Below, in pieces: positions 1-10,207 of a stretch of DNA of 64,000 bases. Origin of the DNA: Simmondsia chinensis (lineage: Eukaryota > Streptophyta > Magnoliopsida > Caryophyllales > Simmondsiaceae). A program made the translations under genes and the position numbers. The stretch is taken from contig JAGTTD010000022.1 of the NCBI GenBank assembly GCA_018398585.1, positions 1,205,501 through 1,269,500 of the forward strand, given 5' to 3'. Under the pieces are notes generated by a model. The model worked only from the letters and a program-made list of their open reading frames with translations. It had not been told where the DNA came from and searched no databases. The first letter of the stretch is position 1, and the number at the start of each line of letters is the position of its first letter.

Positions 1-13
1 ATAGAACGCGTAG

Positions 14-94
14 TTCCTTGTATCTGATATCGGATTTTCTACCCTGCCTGATTATGAAGAGCTTCGAGTCTATCGGAAGAGGATGTGGTGGTAA
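14..94 (+). CDS. possible terminal coding exon, unidentified
   Basis: An open frame of 26 codons runs from just after an in-frame TAG (11-13) to TAA at 92-94 and reads like ordinary protein rather than low-complexity sequence, with a charged C-terminal stretch (YEELRVYRKRMWW). The bases before it (gcgtag) could be a splice acceptor. Downstream there is no clear protein signal, and pyrimidine-rich sequence follows at about 290-320. It may be the last exon of a gene lying to the left of the window, but a chance open frame of this length is quite possible. I do not recognise the family. Confidence 0.22.
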   Translation, partial: FLVSDIGFSTLPDYEELRVYRKRMWW

Positions 95-464
95 CCCCTG
101 CAGCTTCGTCTAGAGCCGGGCGTGCAGCCGTGTAAGAAGACTCACTGACGCTACTATAGCAACTTCACTCTCAACTCTAGCTGAGAAGTACTCTCTATCC
201 ACTTCCCCTTTTCCGTATGCCCAAAAGCTCGCCTGCCCGGTTTACTAGGTTTATCTAAAAAGCCCCGGCCCATTCATTCACACGTGCTCTCTCTGCTGCT
301 CTCACCGTCTCTCTGCCTCTTTCTCGTTAACCCACCATCAGTCACGTCGTTCGCCTCCTCCTTTCTTTTGCTTATGCACTGGAGATCTTTCAAGTACTAT
401 TATTGGAGTTATTTGACCTCCACTTATGATGTTGGAGCTTACCATTATAGGATTAATATGATAA
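95..464. other. unassigned sequence
   Basis: Mixed-composition sequence with a CT-rich stretch around 283-325. No coding, RNA or repeat signal that I can support. Confidence 0.4.
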
Positions 465-810
465 TCATCACAAATTGCGGCATAATAAAAACTATAAGCG
501 AACAAAAAAGTGAAGAATTGCGGCATAATGGTAACTATAAGTGAAAAAAAGGGTCCTGACGTTAAACCGCGTTTTGTAAACGCGGTTCATTGATAAACCG
601 CGTTTAATAGACGCGGTTCATGTGTAAACCGCGTTTTATAGAAGCGGTTTATGTTAATGTTAACCGCGTTTAGTAAACGCGGTTTATAGTGAAATAAACA
701 GCATTTTTTTGCTCCGGTTTTATTGAAATTTAAACGCGGTTCAACAGTAGATTTGGAAATATTTTTTTTTCGGCATTATTTTTTTAATTTTTTTATTTTT
801 TAGCATTATT
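465..810. repeat. array of hairpin units inside a probable MITE
   Basis: Four imperfect palindromes of about 27 bp follow one another at 562-588, 594-620, 625-651 and 660-686 (period 31-35 bp). Each has the form aaaccgcgttt - 2 to 4 bp - aaacgcggttt. A fifth, degenerate one lies at 712-741. The array is flanked on the left by a direct duplication of a segment starting attgcggcataat (about 472 and 517) and on the right by cggcattatt/agcattatt in the opposite sense, so the whole block may be a non-autonomous DNA transposon with terminal gcataat motifs. Family not recognised; MULE-like is only a guess. Confidence 0.5.
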
Positions 811-1415
811 TTGGGAACCGACTCCTTGTGAAATGGAATTATTTTGTTCGGATAAAATAGATGTAATAAGTAAAATTGCATAAAAGAAGATTAGAGGAAG
901 AAAATGCTGAATTTAAATTGTAAATATGAAAGAAATTCCAATCTTTCTTCCCTGAAACTTGGAAACAAGGGAAAATTATATATATATATAGGTTCAGTTT
1001 GTCAAAATAAAAATATTTTCTTCTCAGATCTTTTCAATTAAAAATATTTTTTTTTTTTGTAAAAACTTGTCTTTCTAGCAAAATGGATGCTTTCCTTTTA
1101 TAAAATTGTATGAGGTACATACTTGATCAAGTTAAGATTACAGTGAGGTTTATGATGTGATTATTGTGGAAAATGTTTTTCTCCATTAGTTTTTGGTCAA
1201 AACATGCAAAGCTTTAATAAGTGGGCTTTTCGGGTCAAAGACTGAACTTGGACGTGTGTTGGGCTTCTTTGGAAGTGAGTTGGCTTTGGGCCTCTTCCAA
1301 CAACGTTTCTCTCCATGTGTGGGGAGTCTTTGGGATGCCTTAGAGAAGGCATTGATTTTTAGTTGCATGTTCTATGTAAAACAATGTTAACTTGCACTCT
1401 AAGAAAAGAGTACCG
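811..1415. other. AT-rich intergenic sequence
   Basis: AT-rich, with a short AT dinucleotide run at about 978-990. Open frames near 1190-1390 lie opposite each other and show no family resemblance. Nothing supportable. Confidence 0.4.
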
Positions 1416-1590
1416 TCACATGTAAGTCTAGTAAGAATCCTATATTGAAGTTATGAGAGAGACGAGATAAACATATAAGTCTAATGGGCTACTTCGCTTA
1501 ATGCCAATTGGTTTTAAAATGAAACCCCACTTGAACTTATATGTAGACGTCATATATTCTAACTTCGTCAGGCCTAAGATACACAGAAAT
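1416..1590 (+). mobile_element. TRIM LTR remnant
   Basis: Matches the LTR of the TRIM element at 58348-59278 along most of its length: tcacatgtaagtctag, then agagacgagataaacatataagtctaatgggctac, the invariant gccaattggttttaa block, cccacttgaacttatatg and ccaacttcgtcaggcctaa equivalents. The first bases of the LTR and the terminal taaaatttaaca are missing or diverged. No internal region follows, so it is a decayed solo LTR. Confidence 0.6.
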
Positions 1591-2300
1591 TTTCACGAGA
1601 ACTACCACTTTTTCTTCTGTCTTCCCACTTGTTCTTAATTTATGATCCCTTATTCATATTCTTCTTTTTCCAGTGAAATTTGTGGAATCACGTGCAAGTG
1701 GCTGCTATTGCCGCATGATGGAGTATAACATGTCTAATATTCTTTTTTCTCTTTGCAACTAGCTATTATCAGTGAAACTTTTATGTCTATAAGATTCCTG
1801 GGCTGGTTAAGGGGCTTGCTTTTGTGAGATTTTTCTAGTGCCTTGTCGCAATCCACAGATTCGGTATATGGTATCGACATACAACTCCGAGTGAGTTCTA
1901 TTTGATGAAGATATAGGAGAAAGGATCAAGATCTAAATTTAGAATATTTCTTAAGCACATGATTGTTTAAAGCTAAGTGTAGAGATACTTGGTTGGAGCA
2001 TGGCTGTTCAATCATCTTCTTAGGCATAGGAATGCTTAGATACCCCCTCAATTGGTCAAAAGAATGCTTAATCTCCATTTTTATTCCAAAATTAATTGAC
2101 ATTAGGCGAGGGTATGCTGATCTCATCTCTGTCACAACTAACGTGGAAGTTGTTTCTAGACTCACGTGGATTCTTAAGAGCTCTTTGTGCAACTAACCCG
2201 CTTTTGCCTCTGGAACCAAAAGCCTCGCACATGTTTCTATTGCCATATCCGGAGCTCTTTCTTTACCTTTGAATCCAGTGTACTATCTCAGAAAGTAAGA
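1591..2300. other. unassigned sequence
   Basis: No gene or recognised repeat. Overlapping open frames on both strands at 1926-2196 look like mutual shadows. Confidence 0.35.
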
Positions 2301-2395
2301 TCTTTATCTACAGGGATTATAGCTGTAAATGTCGATCTCTACAGGGATTACAGGTGTAAATGTCGATCTCTACAGTGATTATAGCTGTAAATTTT
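2301..2395. repeat. three-copy 31-bp tandem repeat
   Basis: The unit ctacagggattatagctgta plus aatgtcgatct is present three times in a row with few changes (around 2308, 2339 and 2371). A local minisatellite-like duplication with no coding meaning apparent. Confidence 0.75.
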
Positions 2396-2555
2396 AGTCC
2401 TTTCCCTACTTGTATGAAAATTTAAAAAAGGGTTTAGAACTTGTGAGAAAGTGGACAAAATATCAGCAGTAAAGTCGGGATTGTCTCAAATTTTCCCACT
2501 ATTTTCTGAACAATGTCTCTTTGAAGTTAATGTTTTTGGTGACAGATATTTTCTT

Positions 2556-2912
2556 GGGTAAAGTATATATTAGTACCCCTAGAATCGGTGTATTTATTTT
2601 GTAGTCCAGAAGTTACATGCATTTAGCAATGCAGTTTAAGTGACAGCATAAAAGGGTAGAAAACTTGTCATTATTTGTTGACAAACCCATCATCTCTTTG
2701 CTATTCTCTTCATCCTGCATGCAAACCACACTACTGTAACATTGCTAATGAAGAAGAGTTGAGTGAGAGGTCTATTTTACACCATTAGACACGGCTGTTT
2801 GGACTATCTTATTAAATACATATAAGTTTTGGACTAAAATATTGTTTCATCAAATTCTAAAAACTGAAAAATTAATACACCAAACCTCAGGGTACTAATA
2901 TGTAATTTACCC
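2556..2912. mobile_element. MITE with gggtaaa termini (copy 1)
   Basis: The left end (gggtaaagtatatattagta...) and the reverse complement of the right end (gggtaaattacatattagta...) agree over about 45 bp, including the ggtgtatt block. The interior has no coding frame. Related ends occur at 6275-6512, and a right-hand half at about 8005-8118, so this is a small family. Target duplication not clear. Confidence 0.65.
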
Positions 2913-3302
2913 TTATTTCATCCTGTTTCGTGCTTTCTAATTCTTCTTAATTTTCTGCTTCAACATGCTTTCTATTTTTCTCTACCGATTTTGCATGTTT
3001 CTCTTTTATTGAACGGAGTAGTACGGGGAAAATAGTTCCTGAACAATTCTTGACCTTTCTTATAAAAGTCATGGTTTGTAATAATCCCAGTCTCCTCCTT
3101 TTCATGCTTGTCTGTTTCATATCATTAATCATGATTAAACTAAATCTCCTCCATCTCTCTTTCTGTCCTCTTAAGACTAACTGTCCCCTGTTAAATTCCA
3201 AGTTACTGCATAATCTTGCTTTTGCCTGTGTCTGCTGTTGCCTTTTCAGGACGGTGGTCAAAGGTTGGTTTTTTTCCCGTTACAATGGTAATGAGGTATA
3301 TC
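2913..3302. other. unassigned sequence
   Basis: Overlapping frames of about 100 codons on both strands (2947-3261 minus, 3050-3349 plus) have no recognisable domains. The minus frame is Lys/Arg-rich simply because the plus strand is pyrimidine-rich. Confidence 0.3.
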
Positions 3303-3430
3303 ATTGCTCCTACAGGAAAAAAAAAAAGAAAAAAGAAAAAAGAAAATAACACTTGGGAAGGGAAGAAATGAGTTTAGAACTCAGGACCTCATGCTTGGAG
3401 GTTGCAGCCTAACTGTTACCCCAAACGCAA
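3303..3430 (-). mobile_element. tRNA-type SINE, degenerate
   Basis: Reverse complement carries a tRNA-like head (ggttgcagcctaactgttac in the plus sense, the complement of an A-box region; B-box-like gagttctaaactc) and ends in an A/G-rich tail represented by the aaaaaaaaaaag run at 3316-3346. It resembles the copies at 4920-5075 and 50452-50530. Decayed. Confidence 0.4.
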
Positions 3431-4499
3431 CATCTCAAAGTTTACTTCCAAACTATAGTTGCTGAAAACTTCTAAGATGCTAACGTTTCACGCTCAGAAT
3501 TGCCGTTCGGAGTTTTGAAGTGAGATTCGCATTTCCAAAGCGTATCAAATTCAACGGAAACTTTTTTAAACAATCGTTGAATCATTTTGATAAAAAGATA
3601 CTTCTTTGATGATTTGTTGGCTAATTATATTACTCGATTTGAAGAATAATTCAATTGTATGGATATGTTGGAGTCCATTTTCTTGATCTTATTCATTGTA
3701 ATACTTAATTTTCTTAGTTATTGCTTAATATTAACTTTGTTTTGATATTTATGCTTTAATGGCACAATTGATGACATTTTACCAATTTTTCTTGCATACC
3801 TAATGTATAGTAATGTAAGTGCTTTCTCCACGCTTCCAACCTTAGAAACTTCTATGACTACCGCTGTCCCATTCACACTTCCAGCCCTGCTTCGTGCAAC
3901 TATGTTCCAAATATTGATACTTAATTCTCAATATCTGATTCAGGTACCTCTAATGATGACTATAGATCGCTTGTGAGTTGATTCTCAATCAATTTCCAGG
4001 TTCATTTTCATCTAAAAGATCTCAACAAAATGATTTGCGTACCAAGGACATCGTGGGGGCTGCATCACTCTGATGGGGGATTCTAACAATGGTATCTAAA
4101 TCTGAGTCTAAGGAATCTGGCAAGTGCATTTTGAAATTTTTTTTTTTATGGGTGTGGAACTTTATTTTCTTTCTTTTTTTTTTCCCCTTGATTTGCTTGT
4201 TTCCATTGAGTCGGGTGTGATATTGATGTTCATGAATTGATTTGAACCAGAATCACTTTACAACATGACATTTTAGCTCCGTATGTTCTGTTACGAAGCT
4301 GTTATACTTGTTTATTTTTTGCATGTTTCCTTACATGGAAGTTCTTGCTTTTCTTGGCTTTGATAGTTGATTGTGGGATAAGTTGCGCTTCTTGATAATC
4401 GTCAAGTGCATGAGGTTTCTACCTAACTTGGGTCTAGGAGGGTCAGATGTATATAGTCTTATGGAGATTTCTAGTATTTGAGTATGAGATCATAATGAG

Positions 4500-4918
4500 G
4501 TGATAGCATTGATTTCACCAGGCTTAGCTGTGAAGGTAAGAGATGTTGGCTTTGGAGCTTTTTTCAAACTTAGGCACATGGGCCATTTTTCTTTTAAAAA
4601 CAATGGTAAGGGGGAAGACATTTTAATTTCATTCTTCACTGCTAAGATTGCAATTCTTTGGTGTATTTGGCTTGGAAGGAATGCTAGGATCTTTAAAAAT
4701 TAGCATACGCCAGTTAATTTCTTGTGAGAGAAAGTGGTCTCTTTTGCAACTTCTTGGACAAAGAGCTTAGGAAGCTTTTAGTGACATAGCCTTAGTTGAC
4801 CGACTTGCAAAGGTATTAAAGGGCTTGATATTATTAGTTTATGGTTTTCATTGTTGCATTTTGTAATTTTGAGGCTATCTTGTCCTTTACCTTTTGTATA
4901 TTCTCCCTCTCTGAATAT
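4500..4918 (+). pseudogene. LINE ORF2 C-terminal remnant
   Basis: The open frame 4500-4703 ends with ISFFTAKIAILWCIWLGRN, which resembles the conserved W-x-x-W-x-x-RN segment found near the end of ORF2 in plant L1 LINEs (zf-RVT region). It is followed by a T/G-rich 3' stretch to about 4918. Nothing upstream is recognisable as reverse transcriptase, so only a fragment survives. Inference from one short motif. Confidence 0.45.
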
Positions 4919-5075
4919 TATCTTTTTTTTTTTTTTTTTTTAAAAATGGGAAGGAGGGTATAATGTTTTTTGCAGCACAAATACCAACCATTAGTGGATG
5001 GGGGATGAGCTTCGAACGAAAGACTTATTGTTTAGGGGTGGATAATTTGACCACTATATCAACTTTAACAGCTTA
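4919..5075 (-). mobile_element. tRNA-type SINE with poly(A) tail (minus)
   Basis: Begins on the plus strand with a run of about 22 T (the poly(A) tail of a minus-strand element) and ends in the complement of a tRNA-like head: ttgatatagtggtcaaatta (A-box region) and a B-box-like cgttcgaagctc. Same family as 3303-3430 and 50452-50530. Confidence 0.5.
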
Positions 5076-5619
5076 GACACATGGGCCATGGGTGTTGATG
5101 AGTTGAAACAATGCTTTTAACATGTAAGATGTTACCTTATTTGCCTAAGTCATGGAATTCCTTGTACTAAAATGATAATGAAGTGCATTAAACCAGTTCA
5201 GTGATTGAATAGGGGATGTCATGTTGAATCTTCAATGAAGAGATTAAATGGTTTGCGTTTTCTTTTTGGTTTTTCTATCCGACTTAGTATCAAACTCCAT
5301 GCTGTTTTAAGTGTTAAAATCTCTTATTGTCTAGTGGTGGTAGCATAGTATAACTTAAGTCGAGAGGACATCCCTTCTCTTAGTAAGCCGGTTTGTTTGG
5401 GTGAAGTTAGGTGCATTATCCTTTGATGTGATATCATAACTAGGCTCATTATCAGTGTTTCAGAGCGGTTTGGTATAATCCATGCTGCGTGTGAGGGATT
5501 GTGTTTGAAATCCCACATAGTATAGCTCTACTAGCATAGTGTAGCTTATATAATGAGGATGTTCCTGTTGTAATGACATACATTTTAAGTCGAGTTAGGT
5601 AGCATATACTTTGATACTA
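5076..5619. other. unassigned sequence
   Basis: No supported gene. A segment near 5330-5350 (tctagtggtggtagcatagt) looks like the head of the SINE at 5620 but has no body or tail. Confidence 0.3.
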
Positions 5620-5765
5620 AACTAGTGGTGTTGGTATAGCGGTTTCACTTCCAACTCCCTAAGCAAGAGGTCTTGGGTTTAAAGTTTACCACCCCCTTGC
5701 CTTAACTATTAGTTTCCCTTTTAAGGAAAACTTGTACTTCCCTTACTATAAAAAAAATAATAATA
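5620..5765 (+). mobile_element. tRNA-type SINE (plus)
   Basis: tRNA-like head: agtggtgttggtatagcggt (A-box region) and, about 45 bp on, gaggtcttgggtttaaag (B-box-like). A roughly 60-bp body follows and then an A-rich tail aaaaaaaataataataat. Length about 145 bp fits a short plant SINE. No clean target duplication seen. Confidence 0.5.
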
Positions 5766-6274
5766 ATAATTTACTATGCTTTGTTTGGTTAATATGGGAA
5801 TTAAATTCCTAATGAAATTGTATATCTAAGAAATTCAACACCTATGTCAACTTATCAGGAAATAAATGCAAGGTGTTCAGTTAACAGGACGAGAGAGAAA
5901 ACTTTCCAAGAATAGAACTTACTGAATCCTTCAAGTAAGTCAGTTTCTATGTAAATTACTTTACTAAGGAACTTTTAATCTTTTTATTCTATGAATTTTA
6001 CGGTAACCAAACAAAAGAGCAAGCGTCTACTTCCCATAAATTCTAAATTTTTGTGTTACTTTCGAGTAAATAAACAATGGTTAAGTAAGCTCAAAAATTC
6101 ATTTGTCAGGGAAATTAGAGGCAGTAGTGTTTGGATGTAGTATTAAAATGACAGGCGCAGAGTTGGGGGGAGAAGGAGCATGAATTTCCGGCTGAGGAAC
6201 AAAAAGCCTGATATCCAGTTGGTTGGTGGACTTCTGAAAGCGACCCCCCCCAAATATAAAATAATGTGATTTTA
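5766..6274. other. unassigned sequence
   Basis: AT-rich, nothing identifiable. Confidence 0.35.
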
Positions 6275-6512
6275 GGTAAATTATTAATGTATTAATTTTT
6301 TTAGTTCACAAATTTTGTAATGTATTTAATAAAATAGTTCAAATAACGGTGTAAAAGAATGTAAAATTTGTTGCTATTTGTTGATTTTACACTGTTATTT
6401 GAAGTATTTTATTAAATATATGTAATATTTTTGACTAGAAAATGATTTCAAAAAATTTATAAACTAAAATACTAATATATTAGAATTCAGGCACTAATAG
6501 ATAATTTACCCT
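6275..6512. mobile_element. MITE with gggtaaa termini (copy 2)
   Basis: Left end ggtaaattattaatgtatta and the reverse complement of the right end (gggtaaattatctattag) match each other and the termini of 2556-2912. The centre is a near-palindrome around gttgctatttgttgattt, so the RNA would fold into a long hairpin. Confidence 0.55.
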
Positions 6513-7026
6513 ACTAGTTTTATTGTGGGTTGCGCACCAACAAGCCCCCATAGAAAGAGGGGGAAACACTCGGCCAGTTGCCAACACTTCTGGTGGTGAA
6601 GTTTTACCCTCTTTTCATTCTAACTCCTTTCTCGGTTTATATGTCTCGTTAAGTAAACGCAGGAAATTGGAATTCACGGAAAGTAAGCATTTGCTCTCTT
6701 GTTTGGTTGCTGGATAATAGACAGAACGTGAGAAGTGAATGTTTCTTAGGGACTTTTAATTTCTTTAAAATACAGAAAGTAACTTAACTAACTTTTTTTG
6801 AGTAAGTTTTATATTCCTTTATTTTTAATAGTTGCAATTATTCTTTTCTTGAACTTGATAGGAGAGTTTGTGAAAAGAGAGTCATAAGAAGTGTAGTGGA
6901 CAGCTTTAATCATGCGCTGAGATATAGAAGAGAGAGAGTAGGGTCGGCGCAGGAGAGGCATGTCAGTTTGGGAGAAAGTCTGCTTCCCATGAGATAGAAA
7001 GCGAGAGAGAGATTTGAGAATAAACT

Positions 7027-7347
7027 AAGGCCTCGTTTGTTCGGTTGTTACAGGAGTTGAATTCGGTTATTGTGTCAATTTTTCAAAGAGTGGGTAAAAA
7101 GTATTTGATTATTGAGATGAAAAATAGAACTTTCATAGAGAAGTTAGTTAAAAACAAAGGAATTAGAATTTATTTAGGTAGGGCGCAGTAAGTTACTTTT
7201 TACATTTTGAAGGACTTGAAAATTGCTAAGTAATTTCTACTTTTTGCATACTACTGACTTCCTGCCAACCAAACAAGAGCTCAAATTTGTACTTTTTTAT
7301 AAATTTTTTTTTCTCAGGTTTACTTTTTGCATACAACGAGGCCTAAG
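7027..7347. mobile_element. hAT-like MITE (aggcctcgtttg ends)
   Basis: Starts aaggcctcgtttgttcgg and ends with the inverse caacgaggcct. Similar termini bound 57885-58345 and the right-hand half at about 55735-56000. Internal sequence is non-coding; an 8-bp target duplication could not be shown here. Confidence 0.5.
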
Positions 7348-7749
7348 CAAAATTCTTGCTTTCTATTACCAAACTACATTATTTAGTAAATTATATATAG
7401 ATATATATCTCGATTTTTTTAAAAGTAAAGAGAAAGCTTTTCAAGATTATTCTCGGTCAAGAGGAAACCCTAAGACATCAGCCCGAATTAGGGAGATGAA
7501 GGCTCTATACAAGACACAATCTCACAGAAATACTACAACTCTCATGACCCAAATTCGTTCGCCAGTCCATTGGCCTATTAGCTTCTCTATAACACGGAAT
7601 AAGAAAAACTTGGCCACATTTATGATAAAATAAACGGATGTCTAGTTACCCGTATTTATTATAATAATCCAAATGTTACTGTGGAAGGGTGTAACACTTG
7701 CCTTTACGTGAAGGTAGACCCACCATTCTCTCATAGTCATTCATCTCAC

Positions 7750-7910
7750 ATATACAACAACAACAATAACAAACCCAGTGCCTCTAAGGGCTCCCGCATA
7801 AGCAGGGTTTGGGGGGTAGATATCCGCAGCCTTCCCCCTTCAGGGGACTACCCTGATAAGAGGCTGATTCTGAGAACCCCCAACCTAGGAAGCTGGTCCG
7901 CAGCAATGAT
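7750..7910 (-). mobile_element. Angio-tail SINE (minus)
   Basis: On the plus strand: caacaacaacaataacaaac (TTG-type tail), then the complement of the conserved tail domain (gcctctaagggctcccgcat, aagcagggtttgggggg) and the complement of cctctt...gaaaca. The 5S part seen in other copies is missing, so it is 5'-truncated or another subfamily. Confidence 0.6.
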
Positions 7911-8004
7911 CAAAAAACCTGGCAGCAGGAAGCATCCAAGCATAAGTAAAAGGAATCACATATGAACTACAACATTATGACCCTGTTAACGAAAGAATTG
8001 AATG

Positions 8005-8120
8005 AAAAGTTTATTTTACACCTTTATATATACCTTTTAGACTAAAATATTATTTTATATAGTTTATAAATTAAAAAATTAATACATCAAATGTTACAAT
8101 ACTAACATGTAATTTAACTA
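8005..8120. mobile_element. partial MITE (gggtaaa family)
   Basis: Only the right half remains: ttttagactaaaatattatt... ending aactaacatgtaattta, which parallels 2830-2912. Confidence 0.4.
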
Positions 8121-8150
8121 AATTTAGGTGTATGTATGGGAAGAGAAACG

Positions 8151-8175
8151 AAGAGAGAGAGAGAGAGAGAGAGAA
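8151..8175. repeat. GA dinucleotide repeat
   Basis: Run of about ten gag/gaga units. It explains the Arg-Glu repeats in open frames starting near 8132; those frames are not genes. Confidence 0.8.
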
Positions 8176-8394
8176 TCAGACAAAAGCAAAAGGAGATAAC
8201 AGAGGAATCTGTACTCTTTTTTGCTCCCATCATTTGCTTTTGTTTTCTCTTCCTTTGTTATCATTACTCTGTTTTACTACTCCTACTAGCCCTCCCTTTT
8301 TCTTCTCCATTATTAACCAAAAAATAATTACCAATTTTATAATTACTTAAAATATATATCTAAAGTCGTGATCAAATCACTAACCTGTTCCTTT

Positions 8395-8530
8395 TAAGGT
8401 TTGGACCTTTAGGAAAACAATCTTCTATCGGGTAATATTTTATAGGAGTAAGATTACATACATCTCAATCTACTTAAACCTTGCCGTAAAGGGAGCCTTT
8501 TTTAGGCATTGAATAGTTGTCGTAGTAAAT
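8395..8530 (+). mobile_element. degenerate Angio-tail SINE (plus)
   Basis: Order of motifs is preserved though diverged: ggacctttaggaaaacaatc, ctatcgggtaat, ggagtaagattacatacatc, aaccttgccgtaaagggagcc, ttaggcattgaatag. Ends near ttgtcgtag. Confidence 0.5.
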
Positions 8531-8912
8531 TGTTAATAACAAGATATTTGTGCCTGTTATTTTGTATAAATTATATTATTATTTTAATGATAATATTTGT
8601 TACTATGATGATAAAAATACTTTTAAAAAAATATCTTTTGAATTTATTTAGTAATTTTTTAAAAAAAAAGGGTATTTGACTTTTGATTCCATTACCCTCT
8701 TCCCCTAGAAAATTACAACCACCTTCCATCTCTTTCTTCTTTTTCCAACCTTACCATTTTTGGTTAATGAAAATCTCTAAAGTTCAGTTCCATTCCAAAA
8801 CTCCCTTTTTCATGTCCAAATTTGAATTTAATACCAATTATTATTAAAAAAAAACTTATATGCTTATTTGCTTTCAAGTTGCCAGACTACCAGACTTCAT
8901 AGATGCTGACAA

Positions 8913-9052
8913 ACCTTTTAGGTTGGGAGTCCTCGGAAACAACCTCCCTTTTGGGGCAGCTCCCGGAAGGGGGAAGGTTGTGTACATTTACCTCCCCAAA
9001 CCCTGCAGATGTGAGAGCCTTTGAGGCATTGGATGGTGGTTGTTGTTGTATT
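8913..9052 (+). mobile_element. Angio-tail SINE (plus)
   Basis: Starts ttttaggttgggagtcctcg, contains gaagggggaaggttgtgtac, ccccaaaccctgcag and gagcctttgaggcattgg, and ends in ggttgttgttgta. No 5S head is present, so it is a 5'-truncated copy. Confidence 0.65.
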
Positions 9053-9077
9053 ATAAAAACTAAAAAAAAAAACCTTA

Positions 9078-9320
9078 GTGTCCCTAGCTTATATGTCTGT
9101 TGTTGCTATTTGTGGCTGTTTGCATGTCTGATATTGCTTTATTTGATTTGAATTTTAAAACTATTGTTCCTTTTTGCTTTTCGTTTAGGGTTGGGCCTCT
9201 TCGGGAATAAGCTCTCAACATGGTAGTATTTTATAGGGGCAAGGCTGTGTACATCTTACTCTTCTCAAGTCCTACCTTGACGGGACCTTCTTTGAGGCAC
9301 TGGACTGCTGTTGTTATAAA
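9078..9320 (+). mobile_element. long-head Angio-tail SINE (plus)
   Basis: The 3' part is the same tail domain (ggggcaaggctgtgtacatc ... tttgaggcactggactg, ttgttat). The 5' part differs from the 5S type: cttatatgtctgttgttgct ... tgcatgtctgatattgcttt ... a T/C-rich spacer. The same head occurs at 12632-12866 and, more diverged, at 23640-23915, so at least two SINE families here share one 3' tail. Confidence 0.6.
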
Positions 9321-9349
9321 AGCTATAATCTTATTCATGCTCTAATATA

Positions 9350-9458
9350 TATTGAGTAATGTTATTGTCAGAGTAAGATTGTAGTTTTAAAGGCAATTTT
9401 ATAGCTATTATTGTTTGTAAGTCACATCATTACTCTGACAATAACGACTCCCAATATA
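9350..9458. mobile_element. short foldback MITE (gttattgtcagagtaa)
   Basis: Inverted ends gagtaatgttattgtcagag / complement of ctctgacaataacgactc with about 60 bp between them. Relatives at 10039-10120, 12868-12945 and 19125-19245. Confidence 0.55.
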
Positions 9459-9482
9459 CTATCATACTCAATATTACGATAA

Positions 9483-9723
9483 AAGCAACATTTTCAGTGC
9501 CCAAGGGCTTCCGCCTAAGCAGGGTCTGGGGGTGGATGTATGCAACCTTTCCTTTTTAAAGTGTCATGCTGAAGAGAGGTTGTTTCCGACAACCTCCATC
9601 CTGAGGGGTGCAACACAAGGACTTCTCAGGAGGTCACCCATCTTAGTACTACTCTTGCCCAAACACGCTTAACTTCAGAGTTCTAATGGGATCCAGTGCT
9701 TAGGTGTTGGTACCCTCTTAGGT
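9483..9723 (-). mobile_element. 5S rRNA-headed SINE, full length
   Basis: Bounded by a perfect 13-bp target duplication aatattacgataa (9470-9482 and 9724-9736). Read on the minus strand, the first roughly 120 nt are a diverged 5S rRNA: ...gcactggatcccattagaac, gaagttaagcgtgtttggg (A box), gatgggtgacctcctgagaa (C box), gtccttgtgttgcacccctc (the 5S 3' end). They are followed by the roughly 115-nt Angio-type 3' domain (ggaaacaacctctcttcag, aggttgcatacatccacccc, agaccctgcttaggcgg) and end in gaaaatgttgctttt. TSD, a pol III-type internal promoter and no coding capacity together define a SINE. Confidence 0.88.
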
Positions 9724-10038
9724 AATATTACGATAATATATATAAACCGAATGCAATAAAATGATGGACAACAAAAGAGGAGGAAGAAAAGTAAGAGAAA
9801 ATAAATAAGAAACAAAAATTAACAATTTACAAAAATAAAAATACAACCACAAGCCCAAAACGCCCCTCTCATTCATTCATTCACCTACCTGTATTTTTCT
9901 GATCCTTCTAACTTCCTATTTCTCTCTCTTTTTCTTTTTTTTTTCTTTCATTTTCTTGTTTGTTCAAATATTAAGGGGAAAAAAAACAAAAAACCCTTCG
10001 TGTATCCAATTTAAGTAATCAATTGAATCTCGGAGAAA

Positions 10039-10120
10039 TAACTGTTATTATCAGAGCAATAGTATGATTTATAACATTCAATACACACAAAACTTCACCA
10101 ATTTGCTCTGATATTAACAC
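10039..10120. mobile_element. short foldback MITE
   Basis: Inverted ends taactgttattatcagagca and the complement of ttgctctgatattaacac, about 80 bp in total, sitting about 90 bp beyond the stop codon of the host gene. Confidence 0.5.
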
Positions 10121-10207
10121 TTTTACAACGACAGTCACATCACCCAGTATTCAATGCATCTATTAGATACTCAAATCGGATACGAAGTGATTAAAAATGG
10201 TCACTTT

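Noticed and set aside
562..741. CRISPR-like array of palindromic repeats
   Set aside because: Units abut almost directly without unique spacers of constant length, and the surrounding DNA is a plant nuclear genome.
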